A DNA stretch of 35,956 nt from an uncultured Anaerolineales bacterium (GTDB taxonomy: Bacteria > Chloroflexota > Anaerolineae > UBA4142), in assembly GCA_903825565.1 (NCBI GenBank), contig CAIKBD010000074.1, forward strand, positions 1 through 35,956. Direction: 5' to 3'. Positions 17,413 through 25,734 of this stretch are shown here, one piece after another. The notes beneath the pieces are model-generated. The model had not been told where the DNA came from and made no database searches. It saw only the letters and a program-made list of their open reading frames with translations. Numbering within the stretch: position 1 is the first letter of the stretch; every line of letters starts with the position of its first letter. The position numbers were made by a program, and so were the translations under genes.

Positions 17413-18330
17413 CTAGGGCTTGGGCGTCGGCGTGCGCGTGCGGGTGGGTGCGGCGGTGGGTGTGGGCGTCGGCTCTTGCGTGATGTCGGACGGCGTAAAT
17501 TTTTTCAGCACCAAGACAAATTCCAAGCGCGCAAAATCCACCGTGGGCGCAATCGTCGCCTCTTGGAATAATTCGATGTCGCGTTTGTGCACGTCGGTGA
17601 CTTGACCGATGACCAGCCGTTTGGGAAAGTTGCCGCCCAGTCCAGACGTGAGGATCAAATCGCCGGTCTTGATCGCTTCGCCTTGCGGCACGTATTTGAT
17701 CGTCAGCACGCCGTTCACATCGCCTTGCACCACGCCCGTGGCGCGGGTGGATTGCACGACGGCGTTGACCGCGCTCGAAGCGTCGGTGATTAACAACACT
17801 TTTGCCCAGTGCGTGCCCGTTTGTGTGACGCGCCCTACCAACCCGCGCGGGGTAACCACCGGCATCGCGTTCTTGACGCCCTCGGCGCTGCCTTGGTCAA
17901 TAATCACGTACCGCGCCAAGTTCGACGGGTCTTGCCCGATCACCCGCGCGAGATCGGGATTGCGTTGCAACACTGCCGCGCCCAGCAGATCAAAATCCGG
18001 GTTGGATTGCTTGTACGCGAGTTGCTGACGCAAGAGCATGTTTTCATTTTCGAGTTCGCGGATTCGCACGCGCATAATCGTCAACTCGTTGACTTCGCCT
18101 TGCAGTTGTTTGAGTTGCTCGCGCAGGGCGTTCACATCGGCGAAACTACCCGTCGCCATTTCCGCGGCGTCGCCCATGCCGAGGATTCCGCGCAACAAGG
18201 GCATCATCCAGCCAAGGGCGAAATTTTCCAGGGGTTGCAATTGCCCTGCCGCGTGCAAGCCGAGCAGGAGGAGCGCAACGACGAAGAGGAGTACGAGGAT
18301 TGTGTTGCGGTTACGATTGGAGGAATACAT
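17413..18330 (-). CDS. mreC: Rod shape-determining protein MreC
   Basis: The 305-residue protein has an N-terminal membrane anchor (ILVLLFVVALLLLGLHAAG), a coiled coil (VNALREQLKQLQGEVNELTI to LRQQLAYKQ), and the MreC beta domain (GSAEGVKNAMPVVTPRGLVG, then KTGDLILTSGLGGNFPKRL). A Pro/Thr-rich tail (PTPTPTAAPTRTRTPTPKP) ends the protein. It links MreB to the wall enzymes outside the membrane. It lies between mreB and mreD on one strand. Confidence 0.95.
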   Translation of the reverse strand: MYSSNRNRNTILVLLFVVALLLLGLHAAGQLQPLENFALGWMMPLLRGILGMGDAAEMATGSFADVNALREQLKQLQGEVNELTIMRVRIRELENENMLLRQQLAYKQSNPDFDLLGAAVLQRNPDLARVIGQDPSNLARYVIIDQGSAEGVKNAMPVVTPRGLVGRVTQTGTHWAKVLLITDASSAVNAVVQSTRATGVVQGDVNGVLTIKYVPQGEAIKTGDLILTSGLGGNFPKRLVIGQVTDVHKRDIELFQEATIAPTVDFARLEFVLVLKKFTPSDITQEPTPTPTAAPTRTRTPTPKP

Positions 18331-18428
18331 CGGGATTTTCAGAATGACAAATAGGCAATGCTAAACGACAACGCGTGTTACATCCGATCCGATTCGAGTC
18401 GCTTGGCATTGTGAATTTGCCACTGCCG

Positions 18429-19487
18429 TTAGCGTCGGATACTGCGGGTGGGCGTGACGACTTTGTGGAGCGTGTCGAGTTCTTGCAACACGGTGCCCGC
18501 GCCGCGCACCACGCACGTGAGCGGATCGTCGGCGGTGTAGCAGTGCATCTTGGTCTCCTGCGAAAATCGTTCAGCGATGCCGCCGAGCAAACCGCCGCCG
18601 CCCGCAATGCCGATGCCGTTGATCATCAAATCGGACACCAATTCTGGCGGCGTTTCGTCAATCGTCGTTTTAAGCGCCTCGACGATTTGATTGACGGGAC
18701 CTGACAATGCCTCGCGGATTTCGACGGACGAGACTTCGACTTCGGAGGGCAAGCCGGTGATCAGGTTGCGTCCGCGCAAGTTGAAGGTTTTTTCTTCGGG
18801 CAGTGGAAAAGCGGAGCCGATTGCCATCTTCACTTCTTCCGCCATGCGCTCGCCAACGAGGATGTTGTATTTCTCGCGCGCGTACCGGATGATCTCTTCG
18901 TCCATCTCGTCGCCCGCCACGCGAATCGAACGGCTGACGACGATGCCGCCGAGCGAAAAGACGGCCATTTCGGTCGTGCCGCCGCCAATGTCCACGATCA
19001 TACTGCCGATGGCTTCGGTGATCGGCAAGCCCGCGCCGATGGCGGCTGCCATCGGCTCTTCGATCAAAAACACTTCGCGCGCGCCGGCGTTCATCGCCGC
19101 GTCGTGCACCGCGCGCTTTTCCACTTCGGTCACGCCGCTCGGAATGCCGATGACGATGCGCGGGCGATGCGGTAACGGTAACAGGGCTTGATCGTGCACC
19201 TTGGTGATAAAATATTCGAGCATCTTTTCCGTCACGTCGAAATCGGAAATGACGCCGTCGCGCAAAGGGCGGATCGCCACAATGTCGGCTGGCGTGCGCC
19301 CCACCATTTGTTTGGCTTCGGAGCCAATTGCCAGCACGCGCTTGGTGCGTTTTTCGACGGCGACGACAGACGGCTCGTTGATCACAATGCCCACGCCGCG
19401 CACGAGGACGAGCGTGTTCGCCGTGCCCAAGTCTATGCCAATATCGCGCGAAAAAATTCCCAGGATCGAATTGATAGGACTAAACAA
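18429..19487 (-). CDS. mreB: Rod shape-determining protein MreB
   Basis: The 352-residue actin homologue carries the phosphate-1 motif DIGIDLGTANTLV, phosphate-2 VDIGGGTTEMAV and the adenosine motif GIGIAGGGGLLGG. It polymerises on the inner membrane and directs wall synthesis. The start is TTG at 19487, with GGAG 5 bases upstream; no ATG fits better. It is the first gene of mreBCD. An open mre operon suggests a rod or filament cell shape. Confidence 0.96.
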   Translation of the reverse strand: MFSPINSILGIFSRDIGIDLGTANTLVLVRGVGIVINEPSVVAVEKRTKRVLAIGSEAKQMVGRTPADIVAIRPLRDGVISDFDVTEKMLEYFITKVHDQALLPLPHRPRIVIGIPSGVTEVEKRAVHDAAMNAGAREVFLIEEPMAAAIGAGLPITEAIGSMIVDIGGGTTEMAVFSLGGIVVSRSIRVAGDEMDEEIIRYAREKYNILVGERMAEEVKMAIGSAFPLPEEKTFNLRGRNLITGLPSEVEVSSVEIREALSGPVNQIVEALKTTIDETPPELVSDLMINGIGIAGGGGLLGGIAERFSQETKMHCYTADDPLTCVVRGAGTVLQELDTLHKVVTPTRSIRR

Positions 19488-19585
19488 AACGGCTCCACGT
19501 CACCCGTAATTAGTCACCTAGCCGTCTCGGCGCAATGCCAGCCGTGCGGAATGCTACGCCGACCGGCGCTAGACAACCTGCGGCT

Positions 19586-19614
19586 ATTATACCACATTCC
19601 TACGGTACACAAAA
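19586..19614 (-). promoter_or_regulatory. Candidate mreB promoter
   Basis: TATAAT at 19591-19586 on the minus strand is a perfect -10 box. The -35 position (TTTTGT) is poor and lies in the T tract of the bL25 terminator. The leader to the TTG start would be about 90 bases. Confidence 0.5.
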
Positions 19615-19640
19615 AGCGGGGTACTGATGTGTACCCCGCT
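19611..19640 (-). terminator. Intrinsic terminator of the bL25 gene
   Basis: A perfect 10-bp stem (agcggggtac / gtaccccgct) with a 6-base loop is followed on the minus strand by TTTTTG. It separates bL25 from the mre operon. Confidence 0.9.
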
Positions 19641-19668
19641 CTGGCAATTCCATTCCGAACGGCGCGTG

Positions 19669-20358
19669 TTATTTCTTTTCTTCCTTCTTGCCTTCGCCGG
19701 CGCCCGCTTCGCCCTCGGCGCCTTCCTCTTCCTTCTTGCCCTTGCCGATGACTTCGACTTCGGTCGCGGCAGTGGGTGCTTCGGTTGTGAGCACTTCTTC
19801 CTTCACCGGCACCACTTTGGCGATCATCTCTTCGCCCTGGGTCAGAATCTCGATCTGGTCGCTCACCTTGAGATCCTTGACGAACAAACTTTGGTTGAGC
19901 GCGACAAGCGCGCTCACGTCCACCGCGATTTCCGGAATCAAGTTGCCCGGCAAAACGCGAATTTGCACTTCGTCAATGCCGTGGATCAACAACCCCTCGC
20001 CGCGCGTGACGGCGGGCGACGTGCCCACCAACACCAGCGGCACGGGCGTGGTGATCTTTTCCGTCAGCGAAACTTCTTGGAAATCCACATGCACGATGCG
20101 ACCCGAGATCGGATTGCGCTGAACCTCGCGCGTCAGCACGAGCCGTTGCTCGCCGGCATCCACCGTCATTTTGATCAACCGATTATGGCCGGCTTTCGCC
20201 ACCACGGTCTTGAGCGTCTTTTCATCAATTTGCAGGGTGAGGGGATCGCTCAGGTGTTTGCCGTACAAAACGACCGGGATGTTGCCGGCGCGACGCAACG
20301 CATTCACTTGCTTGCCAATCACCGCGCGCGGTTGCGCGGCTAACAAAATGTCTTCCAT
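19669..20358 (-). CDS. rplY: 50S ribosomal protein bL25, CTC/TL5 type
   Basis: The 229-residue protein has the 5S rRNA-binding N-terminal domain (GKQVNALRRAGNIPVVLYGKH) and the larger C-terminal beta domain (VHVDFQEVSLTEKITTPVPL, then IPEIAVDVSALVALNQSL) of the TL5/CTC form. A low-complexity tail of Lys, Glu, Gly and Ala (about 190-229) follows and is probably disordered. It binds 5S rRNA in the large subunit. It is a single-gene unit with its own promoter and terminator. Confidence 0.95.
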   Translation of the reverse strand: MEDILLAAQPRAVIGKQVNALRRAGNIPVVLYGKHLSDPLTLQIDEKTLKTVVAKAGHNRLIKMTVDAGEQRLVLTREVQRNPISGRIVHVDFQEVSLTEKITTPVPLVLVGTSPAVTRGEGLLIHGIDEVQIRVLPGNLIPEIAVDVSALVALNQSLFVKDLKVSDQIEILTQGEEMIAKVVPVKEEVLTTEAPTAATEVEVIGKGKKEEEGAEGEAGAGEGKKEEKK

Positions 20359-20393
20359 CGTGAAATCTACCTTTCCTGAAAAATTGCCGCGCT

Positions 20394-20422
20394 ATTTTAT
20401 GCGTAAAGGGGGAATTAGTCAA
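20394..20422 (-). promoter_or_regulatory. bL25 promoter
   Basis: TTGACT (20422-20417) and TAAAAT (20399-20394) on the minus strand are spaced by 17 bases. The leader contains AAAGG. Its -35 box overlaps that of the divergent lipoprotein gene. Confidence 0.75.
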
Positions 20423-20444
20423 ATCAAATAAAATGTGCTACACT
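20415..20444 (+). promoter_or_regulatory. Leaderless promoter of the G5/propeller lipoprotein gene
   Basis: TACACT at 20439-20444 has the extended -10 element TGC before it; TTAGTC (20415-20420) is a weak -35 box. Only 7 bases separate the -10 box from the GTG start, so transcription should begin at the start codon itself. Confidence 0.6.
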
Positions 20445-20451
20445 CGCGCGC

Positions 20452-22035
20452 GTGTCAAGATTTTTCCGACTGGGATTGCTGTTGCTCGGGGTTGTGCTTG
20501 CCGCGTGCGCACCCACGCCCAAACGCGTCGTGCTCCTGGTGGATGGTGACCGCCGGGTGTTTGATACGCTTGCCGTCACCGTGCAAGACGTGTTGCGTGA
20601 GCAAGGCATCGCGATCAACGACCACGACCGCATCGAGCCGCCGCTCTTCGCCGAAGTGGAGCGCAGTGCGACGATTACCGTCACCCGCATCGATTTCAAG
20701 ATCGAAACCGTCACCCAGCCGTTGCCGTTCGGGCGGCAACTCGTGCGCGACGAAAATTATCCACAGAGTCAAATCCGGGTGGTGCAACTTGGCGCAAACG
20801 GCAACGTCGCCATCACGTACACCATCACGCTCGAAAACGGCAAAGAAGCGGCGCGGCGCGAAACCGTGCGCAAAATCGTCGCGCAACCGAAAGACGAAAT
20901 TTTGGCGGTCGGCACGCAGGGTAGCACGCCGCCCATTGCGCTGTCCGTCGGCACGATCACATTCCTCGCCAACGGCAACGCCTGGGTGATGCGCCATTCC
21001 AGCGGCGACAAACGCCCGCTCACCGCGACGAACGATCTCGACGGGCGCGTGTTTTCATTGTCGGTGGACGGACGCTATTTGTTGTTTACGCGCGCGGCGG
21101 ACGAAAACGCCAACGCGTTCAACTCGCTCTGGATCGTGGACACGCTCGTGTTGGGCGAAACGCCACGCGCCCTGCCGGTCAAAGATGTCTTGTTCGCGCA
21201 ACTTGCGCCGGACGCGCGCGCGCTGGCGTACACGTCCGGCGAAAAAACGCCGGGCGCGCCCGGTTGGAAGGCGCACAACGATTTATGGTACGCCGCGCTC
21301 ACCTTCGCCGAAAATCTCCCCACGCTGAAACCGCCCATCCCGATTTGGAAGCCGAGCAATCCCGCGCCGTACAGTTGGTGGGGCGCGAATTTCGCGTGGG
21401 CGAACGACGGCGGCGCGCTCGTTTACGCACTCCCCAACGAGATCGGCTTGATCGAACTTGCCAACCGCGCCGCGCCGAGCGACGCCGATCCCGCGCCGCG
21501 CCGCGTGTTGCGCCGCTTTGCGCCCTTTCGCGCTTCTGCCGACTGGGTGTGGGTGCCCCAGGTCGCGTGGTCGTACGATAGTCGCTTTGTGCTCACCACG
21601 TTGCACGCGCCGCTTGCCAACCCCGATGTGGCGAGCGATGATCCGGGATTTGAAGTGTGGGCGCTCGCGCGTGACGGGACGGTGAACGCGCCGCTGGCGA
21701 AACAGACCGGCATGTGGGCGCGCCCAGTCTGGTCGCCGCCGGACGCGCGCGGCGAAAATCAAATCGCGTTCGGCGTCGCGCTCGCGCCCAGCAACAGCGA
21801 GAAAAGCCGGTACGCGCTCGTCGTGATGGATCGCGACGGCGGCAACAAGAAACAGATCGCGCTCGGCGCAACCCAGGAAGATGGCCTCGTCACCGTCGAG
21901 GTCGCGTGGTCGCCGGACGCCAAGCAGTTGATCGTCGTGCGCGACGGCGATCTGTGGTTGCACGATCTCACCTCGGCGCGCTGGGGACAACTCACGGCGA
22001 ATGGCGCGGCGCGGCTCCCGCGCTGGTCCAAGTGA
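20452..22035 (+). CDS. Lipoprotein with DUF348/G5 domains and a beta-propeller
   Basis: The 527-residue protein begins with a lipoprotein signal (LLLLGVVLAAC, lipid Cys at about 19). Residues 25-80 resemble DUF348 (VVLLVDGDRRVFDTLAVTVQ, then REQGIAINDHDRIEPP). A G5 domain follows (about 80-160; RIDFKIETVTQPLPFG to NGKEAARRETVRKIVAQP). From about 175 to the end come WD40/TolB-like blades (LSVDGRYLLFTR, FAWANDGGALVYALP, VAWSPDAKQLIVVRDGDLWL). G5 domains bind wall or surface polysaccharide, so the protein would sit outside the membrane. It opens the polysaccharide gene set. The start is GTG with no Shine-Dalgarno site, matching a leaderless message. The propeller ligand is unknown. Confidence 0.87.
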   Translation: MSRFFRLGLLLLGVVLAACAPTPKRVVLLVDGDRRVFDTLAVTVQDVLREQGIAINDHDRIEPPLFAEVERSATITVTRIDFKIETVTQPLPFGRQLVRDENYPQSQIRVVQLGANGNVAITYTITLENGKEAARRETVRKIVAQPKDEILAVGTQGSTPPIALSVGTITFLANGNAWVMRHSSGDKRPLTATNDLDGRVFSLSVDGRYLLFTRAADENANAFNSLWIVDTLVLGETPRALPVKDVLFAQLAPDARALAYTSGEKTPGAPGWKAHNDLWYAALTFAENLPTLKPPIPIWKPSNPAPYSWWGANFAWANDGGALVYALPNEIGLIELANRAAPSDADPAPRRVLRRFAPFRASADWVWVPQVAWSYDSRFVLTTLHAPLANPDVASDDPGFEVWALARDGTVNAPLAKQTGMWARPVWSPPDARGENQIAFGVALAPSNSEKSRYALVVMDRDGGNKKQIALGATQEDGLVTVEVAWSPDAKQLIVVRDGDLWLHDLTSARWGQLTANGAARLPRWSK

Positions 22036-22067
22036 TCCTCCGCTCAAAAACTAAACCAGGATTGTCA

Positions 22068-24683
22068 GTGAAAACGCGTTTCTTGCTCACCCTCATCTAC
22101 CTCGCGCTCTGCCTTGCCGCAAGCGGCGTTGTGTTCGGCGTCGTGCGCGACCGCCAAACGGCGACGCGCGGCGTCGTGCTCAACGAACACTCGGATCTCT
22201 TCACGGTGTTCGGCGTGAACGTCGCACTCGAACAATACGCCGACGCCGAGTTGGATCGCGCGCTCGATCTGATTCGGCGCGGCGGGTTCACGTTCGTGCG
22301 CCAGCATTTTTCCTGGAACGAACTCGAGCCGCGCCCAAACGAACCGGCTTGGGAAAAAGCCGATCGCTTGATCGCGCGGGCGAGTGCACGCGGCTTGCAA
22401 ATAGTTGCCGTGATTGACACGACGCCGGCTTGGGCGCGCGATCCCGGCGAAGCCGATCTCGTGCACGCGTCGCCGGCAAACCCGGCGGATTACGCGCGCT
22501 TTGTCGCCAAGTTCGTTCAGCGGTACGGCGACCGCGTGCGGCACATCCAAGTTTGGGACAATCCGAACGTCCACCCGTTTTGGGGACGGCGCAACGCCGA
22601 ACCGATTGAGTACACCGCGTTGTTGCGCGCCAGCGCGCTGGCGATCCGCGCGGTGAATCCAAACGTGAAAATTCTTGCGGCGGGTCTCGCGCCGAGCGGC
22701 GAGTTGATTCGCGGGCATCCTGATTATTCCGACGCGCTATTCTTGCGCGGGATGTACCAAGCCGGTGCGCGCGAATATTTCGACATCCTGGGTGTCAAGC
22801 CGTACGGAATGTGGAGCGGACCTGAGGATCGCCGCGTGGCGCTGGACGTGATGAATTTTTCGCGCGCGATTTTACTGCGCGAGGAAATGCTGGCGTATGG
22901 CGATGTCGGCAAACCGGTGTGGGCGGTTGAGTTCGGCTGGAACGCGTTGCCGAGCGATTGGCGCGGCGCACCGTCGCCCTGGGGTACGGACACGGAAGCG
23001 ACGCAGAGCGCGCGGCTCGCCAACGCCGTGGCGCGCGCGCAGAGCGAGTGGGCGTGGATGCCGGTGTTGATCGCACAGACGTTTCAACCGAACGCACCCA
23101 GCGATGATCCCGTGTGGGGGTTTGCGCTCGTCACCCCAAACGGGGAACCGCGCGCGCTGTACGCCGCGCTGACGCGCGCGGTGAGCGCGCCGCCGCCGCG
23201 TGTGACTTTTGATTCCACGCGTTTTTACGTTGCGCTGATTGGGCTGGGTTTGGTCGCGCTTGTCGCCGCGTGGCGCGGCGGCGTTGCCGCGTGGCAACTG
23301 CCCTGGGAACACGCGTGGCGCAAAATCGAATTGCGTTTTGGCGTGTTGCCGGAGATCGCGCAGTTCGCCGCGCTCGCGCTTGCCGTGCTCGCATTTTACT
23401 ATTCCCGGAACGCCGCGCTCAATTTCGGCTTGCTCGCGCTGGTCGTCGGGCTGTTCGCCTTGCGCTTGGATCTCGCGCTGGCGATCACCGTGTTCACGGT
23501 TCCGTTTTATCTGTTTCCGAAAAATCTGGTCGGCGGCGCGCAGTTCTCGCTCGTCGAGTTGCTCACGCTGAGCGCGGTTGCCGCGTGGATGCTCCGCGCG
23601 ATCGTGCGCCGCAAACTTGCCCGCGCGGAATGGCGCGGGGCGCCGTTGCGTTTGACGACGCTCGACTGGGCGGTGATCGCGTTTGGCGCGCTGGGTTTGA
23701 TCGCGGTGGCGTTCGCCGCCAATTTCGGCGTGGCGATGCGCGAGTGGCGCGTGATGGTGATCGAGCCGGCGTTGTTCTACGCGCTCGTCCGCGTCGCGGC
23801 GGTCACGCGCCGCGACCTGGGTCGGCTCGTCGCCGCGTTCCTGCTCTCCGCCGTCGCCGTCGCGCTGATCGGCTTGTACCAGTTTGCGTTTACCAACTGG
23901 GTGATCATTGGCGAGGGCGTGCGGCGTGTCCTCGCGGTGTACGGCTCGCCGAATAATCTCGCGTTGTATTTGGATCGGGCACTGCCGCTGTTGATCGCGC
24001 TCGCGTTGTTCGACGCGAACCGGCGTCGTCGCATCGTGTCTGCGCTGTCCGCGCTGATCGTTGCCGGGTGTTTGTATCTCACGTACTCGCGCGGCGCGTG
24101 GGTGTTGGCGTTGCCGGCGGGCTTGGCGTTCATCGGCTGGGCGAGCGGCAAACGCGCGCGGCTCGTCGTCCTTGCGTTGATCGGCGTTGCGGCAATCGCG
24201 CTCGTTCCATTTTTGCAAACCGAGCGCGCGCAGTCGCTTTTCCAGGCGGGCACCGGCACCGGCTTTTTTCGGACGAGCGTGTGGCTCTCCGCGCTGGCGA
24301 TGATCCGCGATCATCCGATCCTGGGCGTCGGGCTGGACAATTTTCTGTACGCGTACCCGAACTATATCCACCCCGACGCGTGGCGCGAGCCGAACCTCTC
24401 GCACCCGCACAACATCGTGCTCGATTTTTGGGTGCGGCTCGGCATCGCGGGCGTGGGCGTGTTGGCGTGGCTGCTGGGCGAATTTTATCGGCGCGGCGTC
24501 AAATGCGTGGGCGCGTCCGAAACGCGTGCGCTCGGCATCGGCTTGCTCGCGGCAATGACCGCGGGCTTGGCGCATGGGCTGATTGACGCGGCGTACTTTT
24601 ACGTAGACCTGGCGTTTGTGTGGATGTTGCTGTTGAGCGTGGTCGCGCAAGGCGCAAATGTCAAATCAGCAACGAGCGATTAG
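22068..24683 (+). CDS. Degenerate glycosidase-like domain fused to an O-antigen ligase/polymerase
   Basis: The protein has 871 residues. A signal-anchor (about 5-26) leads into a TIM-barrel glycosidase-like domain (about 40-385). Where active relatives have WNEPN this one has WDNPN, with Asn165 replacing the acid/base Glu; the nucleophile Glu288 (WAVEFGWNA) remains. From about 395 on come ten or more membrane segments of the Wzy/WaaL type, with the outer-loop motif SHPHNIVLDFWVRLG near the end. The first part may bind a glycan rather than cut it, handing it to the ligase. GTG 22068 is chosen because AGGA lies upstream and the previous stop is 32 bases away; an open frame continues back to 21714 inside the lipoprotein gene. 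The last residues and the stop lie in a repeat. Confidence 0.87.
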   Translation: MKTRFLLTLIYLALCLAASGVVFGVVRDRQTATRGVVLNEHSDLFTVFGVNVALEQYADAELDRALDLIRRGGFTFVRQHFSWNELEPRPNEPAWEKADRLIARASARGLQIVAVIDTTPAWARDPGEADLVHASPANPADYARFVAKFVQRYGDRVRHIQVWDNPNVHPFWGRRNAEPIEYTALLRASALAIRAVNPNVKILAAGLAPSGELIRGHPDYSDALFLRGMYQAGAREYFDILGVKPYGMWSGPEDRRVALDVMNFSRAILLREEMLAYGDVGKPVWAVEFGWNALPSDWRGAPSPWGTDTEATQSARLANAVARAQSEWAWMPVLIAQTFQPNAPSDDPVWGFALVTPNGEPRALYAALTRAVSAPPPRVTFDSTRFYVALIGLGLVALVAAWRGGVAAWQLPWEHAWRKIELRFGVLPEIAQFAALALAVLAFYYSRNAALNFGLLALVVGLFALRLDLALAITVFTVPFYLFPKNLVGGAQFSLVELLTLSAVAAWMLRAIVRRKLARAEWRGAPLRLTTLDWAVIAFGALGLIAVAFAANFGVAMREWRVMVIEPALFYALVRVAAVTRRDLGRLVAAFLLSAVAVALIGLYQFAFTNWVIIGEGVRRVLAVYGSPNNLALYLDRALPLLIALALFDANRRRRIVSALSALIVAGCLYLTYSRGAWVLALPAGLAFIGWASGKRARLVVLALIGVAAIALVPFLQTERAQSLFQAGTGTGFFRTSVWLSALAMIRDHPILGVGLDNFLYAYPNYIHPDAWREPNLSHPHNIVLDFWVRLGIAGVGVLAWLLGEFYRRGVKCVGASETRALGIGLLAAMTAGLAHGLIDAAYFYVDLAFVWMLLLSVVAQGANVKSATSD

Positions 24684-24729
24684 CGCGGAAAGTATTTGTC
24701 ATTTGCTCATTTGTCATTTCTCATTTATA
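24654..24729. repeat. Short-period repeat (atttgtc type) spanning the ligase stop and the UXS promoter
   Basis: atttgtcatttgctc and atttgtcatttctc stand in tandem at 24694-24722. gcaaatgtcaaat at 24654-24666 is the inverted arm, with one mismatch in 13. The repeat carries the ligase stop (24681-24683) and the -35 region of the next promoter. Confidence 0.75.
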
Positions 24730-24731
24730 CT
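24703..24731 (+). promoter_or_regulatory. Promoter of the UDP-xylose synthase gene
   Basis: TTGCTC (24703-24708) and TATACT (24726-24731) are spaced by 17 bases. Much of this promoter is made of repeat units. GGAGG precedes the ATG at 24765. Confidence 0.6.
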
Positions 24732-24764
24732 TGGCGTACATCGCTTGTGGAGGTCTAAACACCG

Positions 24765-25703
24765 ATGCGAATCCTAATCACCGGGGGAGCGGGCTTTATC
24801 GGCTCGCATTTGTGTGATTATTTCATTGCGCGCGGCGATGAAGTGATCGCGCTCGACAATTTCATTACCGGCAGTCCCGACAACATTGTGCATCTCAAGA
24901 ATCATCCGCGTTTTCATTTCATCCGGCAGGACGTGTCCGATTACATTCGCGTCGAAGGGTACATTGACGCGATTCTGCATTTCGCTTCGCCGGCAAGCCC
25001 AGTGTCGTACATCGCGTACCCGATCCAAACGCTCAAAGTCGGTGCGCTGGGTACGCACAAGGCGCTCGGTTTGGCGAAAGCCAAAGGCGCGCGCTTTTTG
25101 TTGGCTTCCACCTCCGAAGTCTACGGCGAGCCGCTCGTTCACCCGCAACGCGAAGATTATTGGGGCAACGTCAACCCGAACGGTCCGCGCAGCGTGTACG
25201 ACGAAGCCAAGCGTTTCGCCGAAGCGATGACGATGGCGTACCATCGCGCGCACAACGTGGACACGCGCATTGTTCGCATTTTCAACACGTATGGTCCGCG
25301 CAACGCGCTCGACGATGGCCGCGTCGTGCCGAACTTGATCGGGCAAGCCATTCGCGGCGAGCCGCTGACCGTGCATGGCGACGGCGCGCAAACGCGTTCG
25401 TTTTGTTACGTCAGTGATCTCGTCGAAGGCATCGCGCGCTTGCTTGCCTCCAACGAGACGCTACCGTGCAACATCGGCAACCCGAACGAACTCTCGATTC
25501 GCACGTTCGCGGAAAAGATCAATGCGCTGACGCAAAACCCGGCGGGCATCGTGTATCGCCCGCGCCCGGTGGACGATCCGAGCCGGCGTTGCCCCGATAT
25601 TTCCAAAGCGCGCCGCTTGTTGAACTGGGAGCCGCGCGTCGGTTTGGAGGAAGGTCTCGCCAAAACGATTGCGTACTTTGCGGATCGGATGAAGCGCAAG
25701 TAA
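24765..25703 (+). CDS. UDP-glucuronate decarboxylase (UDP-xylose synthase)
   Basis: The 312-residue cytoplasmic enzyme is an extended short-chain dehydrogenase. It has the NAD motif GGAGFIGS (7-14), the catalytic STSEVYG region (115-121), and Tyr145 and Lys149 in [30 protein letters not shown] closely follows the UXS signature, and the [19 protein letters not shown] stretch fits too. It would turn UDP-glucuronate into UDP-xylose, a donor for surface glycans. A short leader with GTGGAGG precedes ATG 24765. The O-antigen ligase genes on both sides support a polysaccharide role. Confidence 0.92.
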   Translation: MRILITGGAGFIGSHLCDYFIARGDEVIALDNFITGSPDNIVHLKNHPRFHFIRQDVSDYIRVEGYIDAILHFASPASPVSYIAYPIQTLKVGALGTHKALGLAKAKGARFLLASTSEVYGEPLVHPQREDYWGNVNPNGPRSVYDEAKRFAEAMTMAYHRAHNVDTRIVRIFNTYGPRNALDDGRVVPNLIGQAIRGEPLTVHGDGAQTRSFCYVSDLVEGIARLLASNETLPCNIGNPNELSIRTFAEKINALTQNPAGIVYRPRPVDDPSRRCPDISKARRLLNWEPRVGLEEGLAKTIAYFADRMKRK

Positions 25704-25734
25704 GCGGACGATCAGGCAACCGGTAGCGAGGGAC

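Noticed and set aside
22872-24650. A 592-codon open frame on the minus strand opposite the ligase fusion
   Set aside because: It is Arg/His/Gln-rich, lacks any recognisable motif, and mirrors a well-supported plus-strand membrane protein. High GC keeps the antisense frame open.
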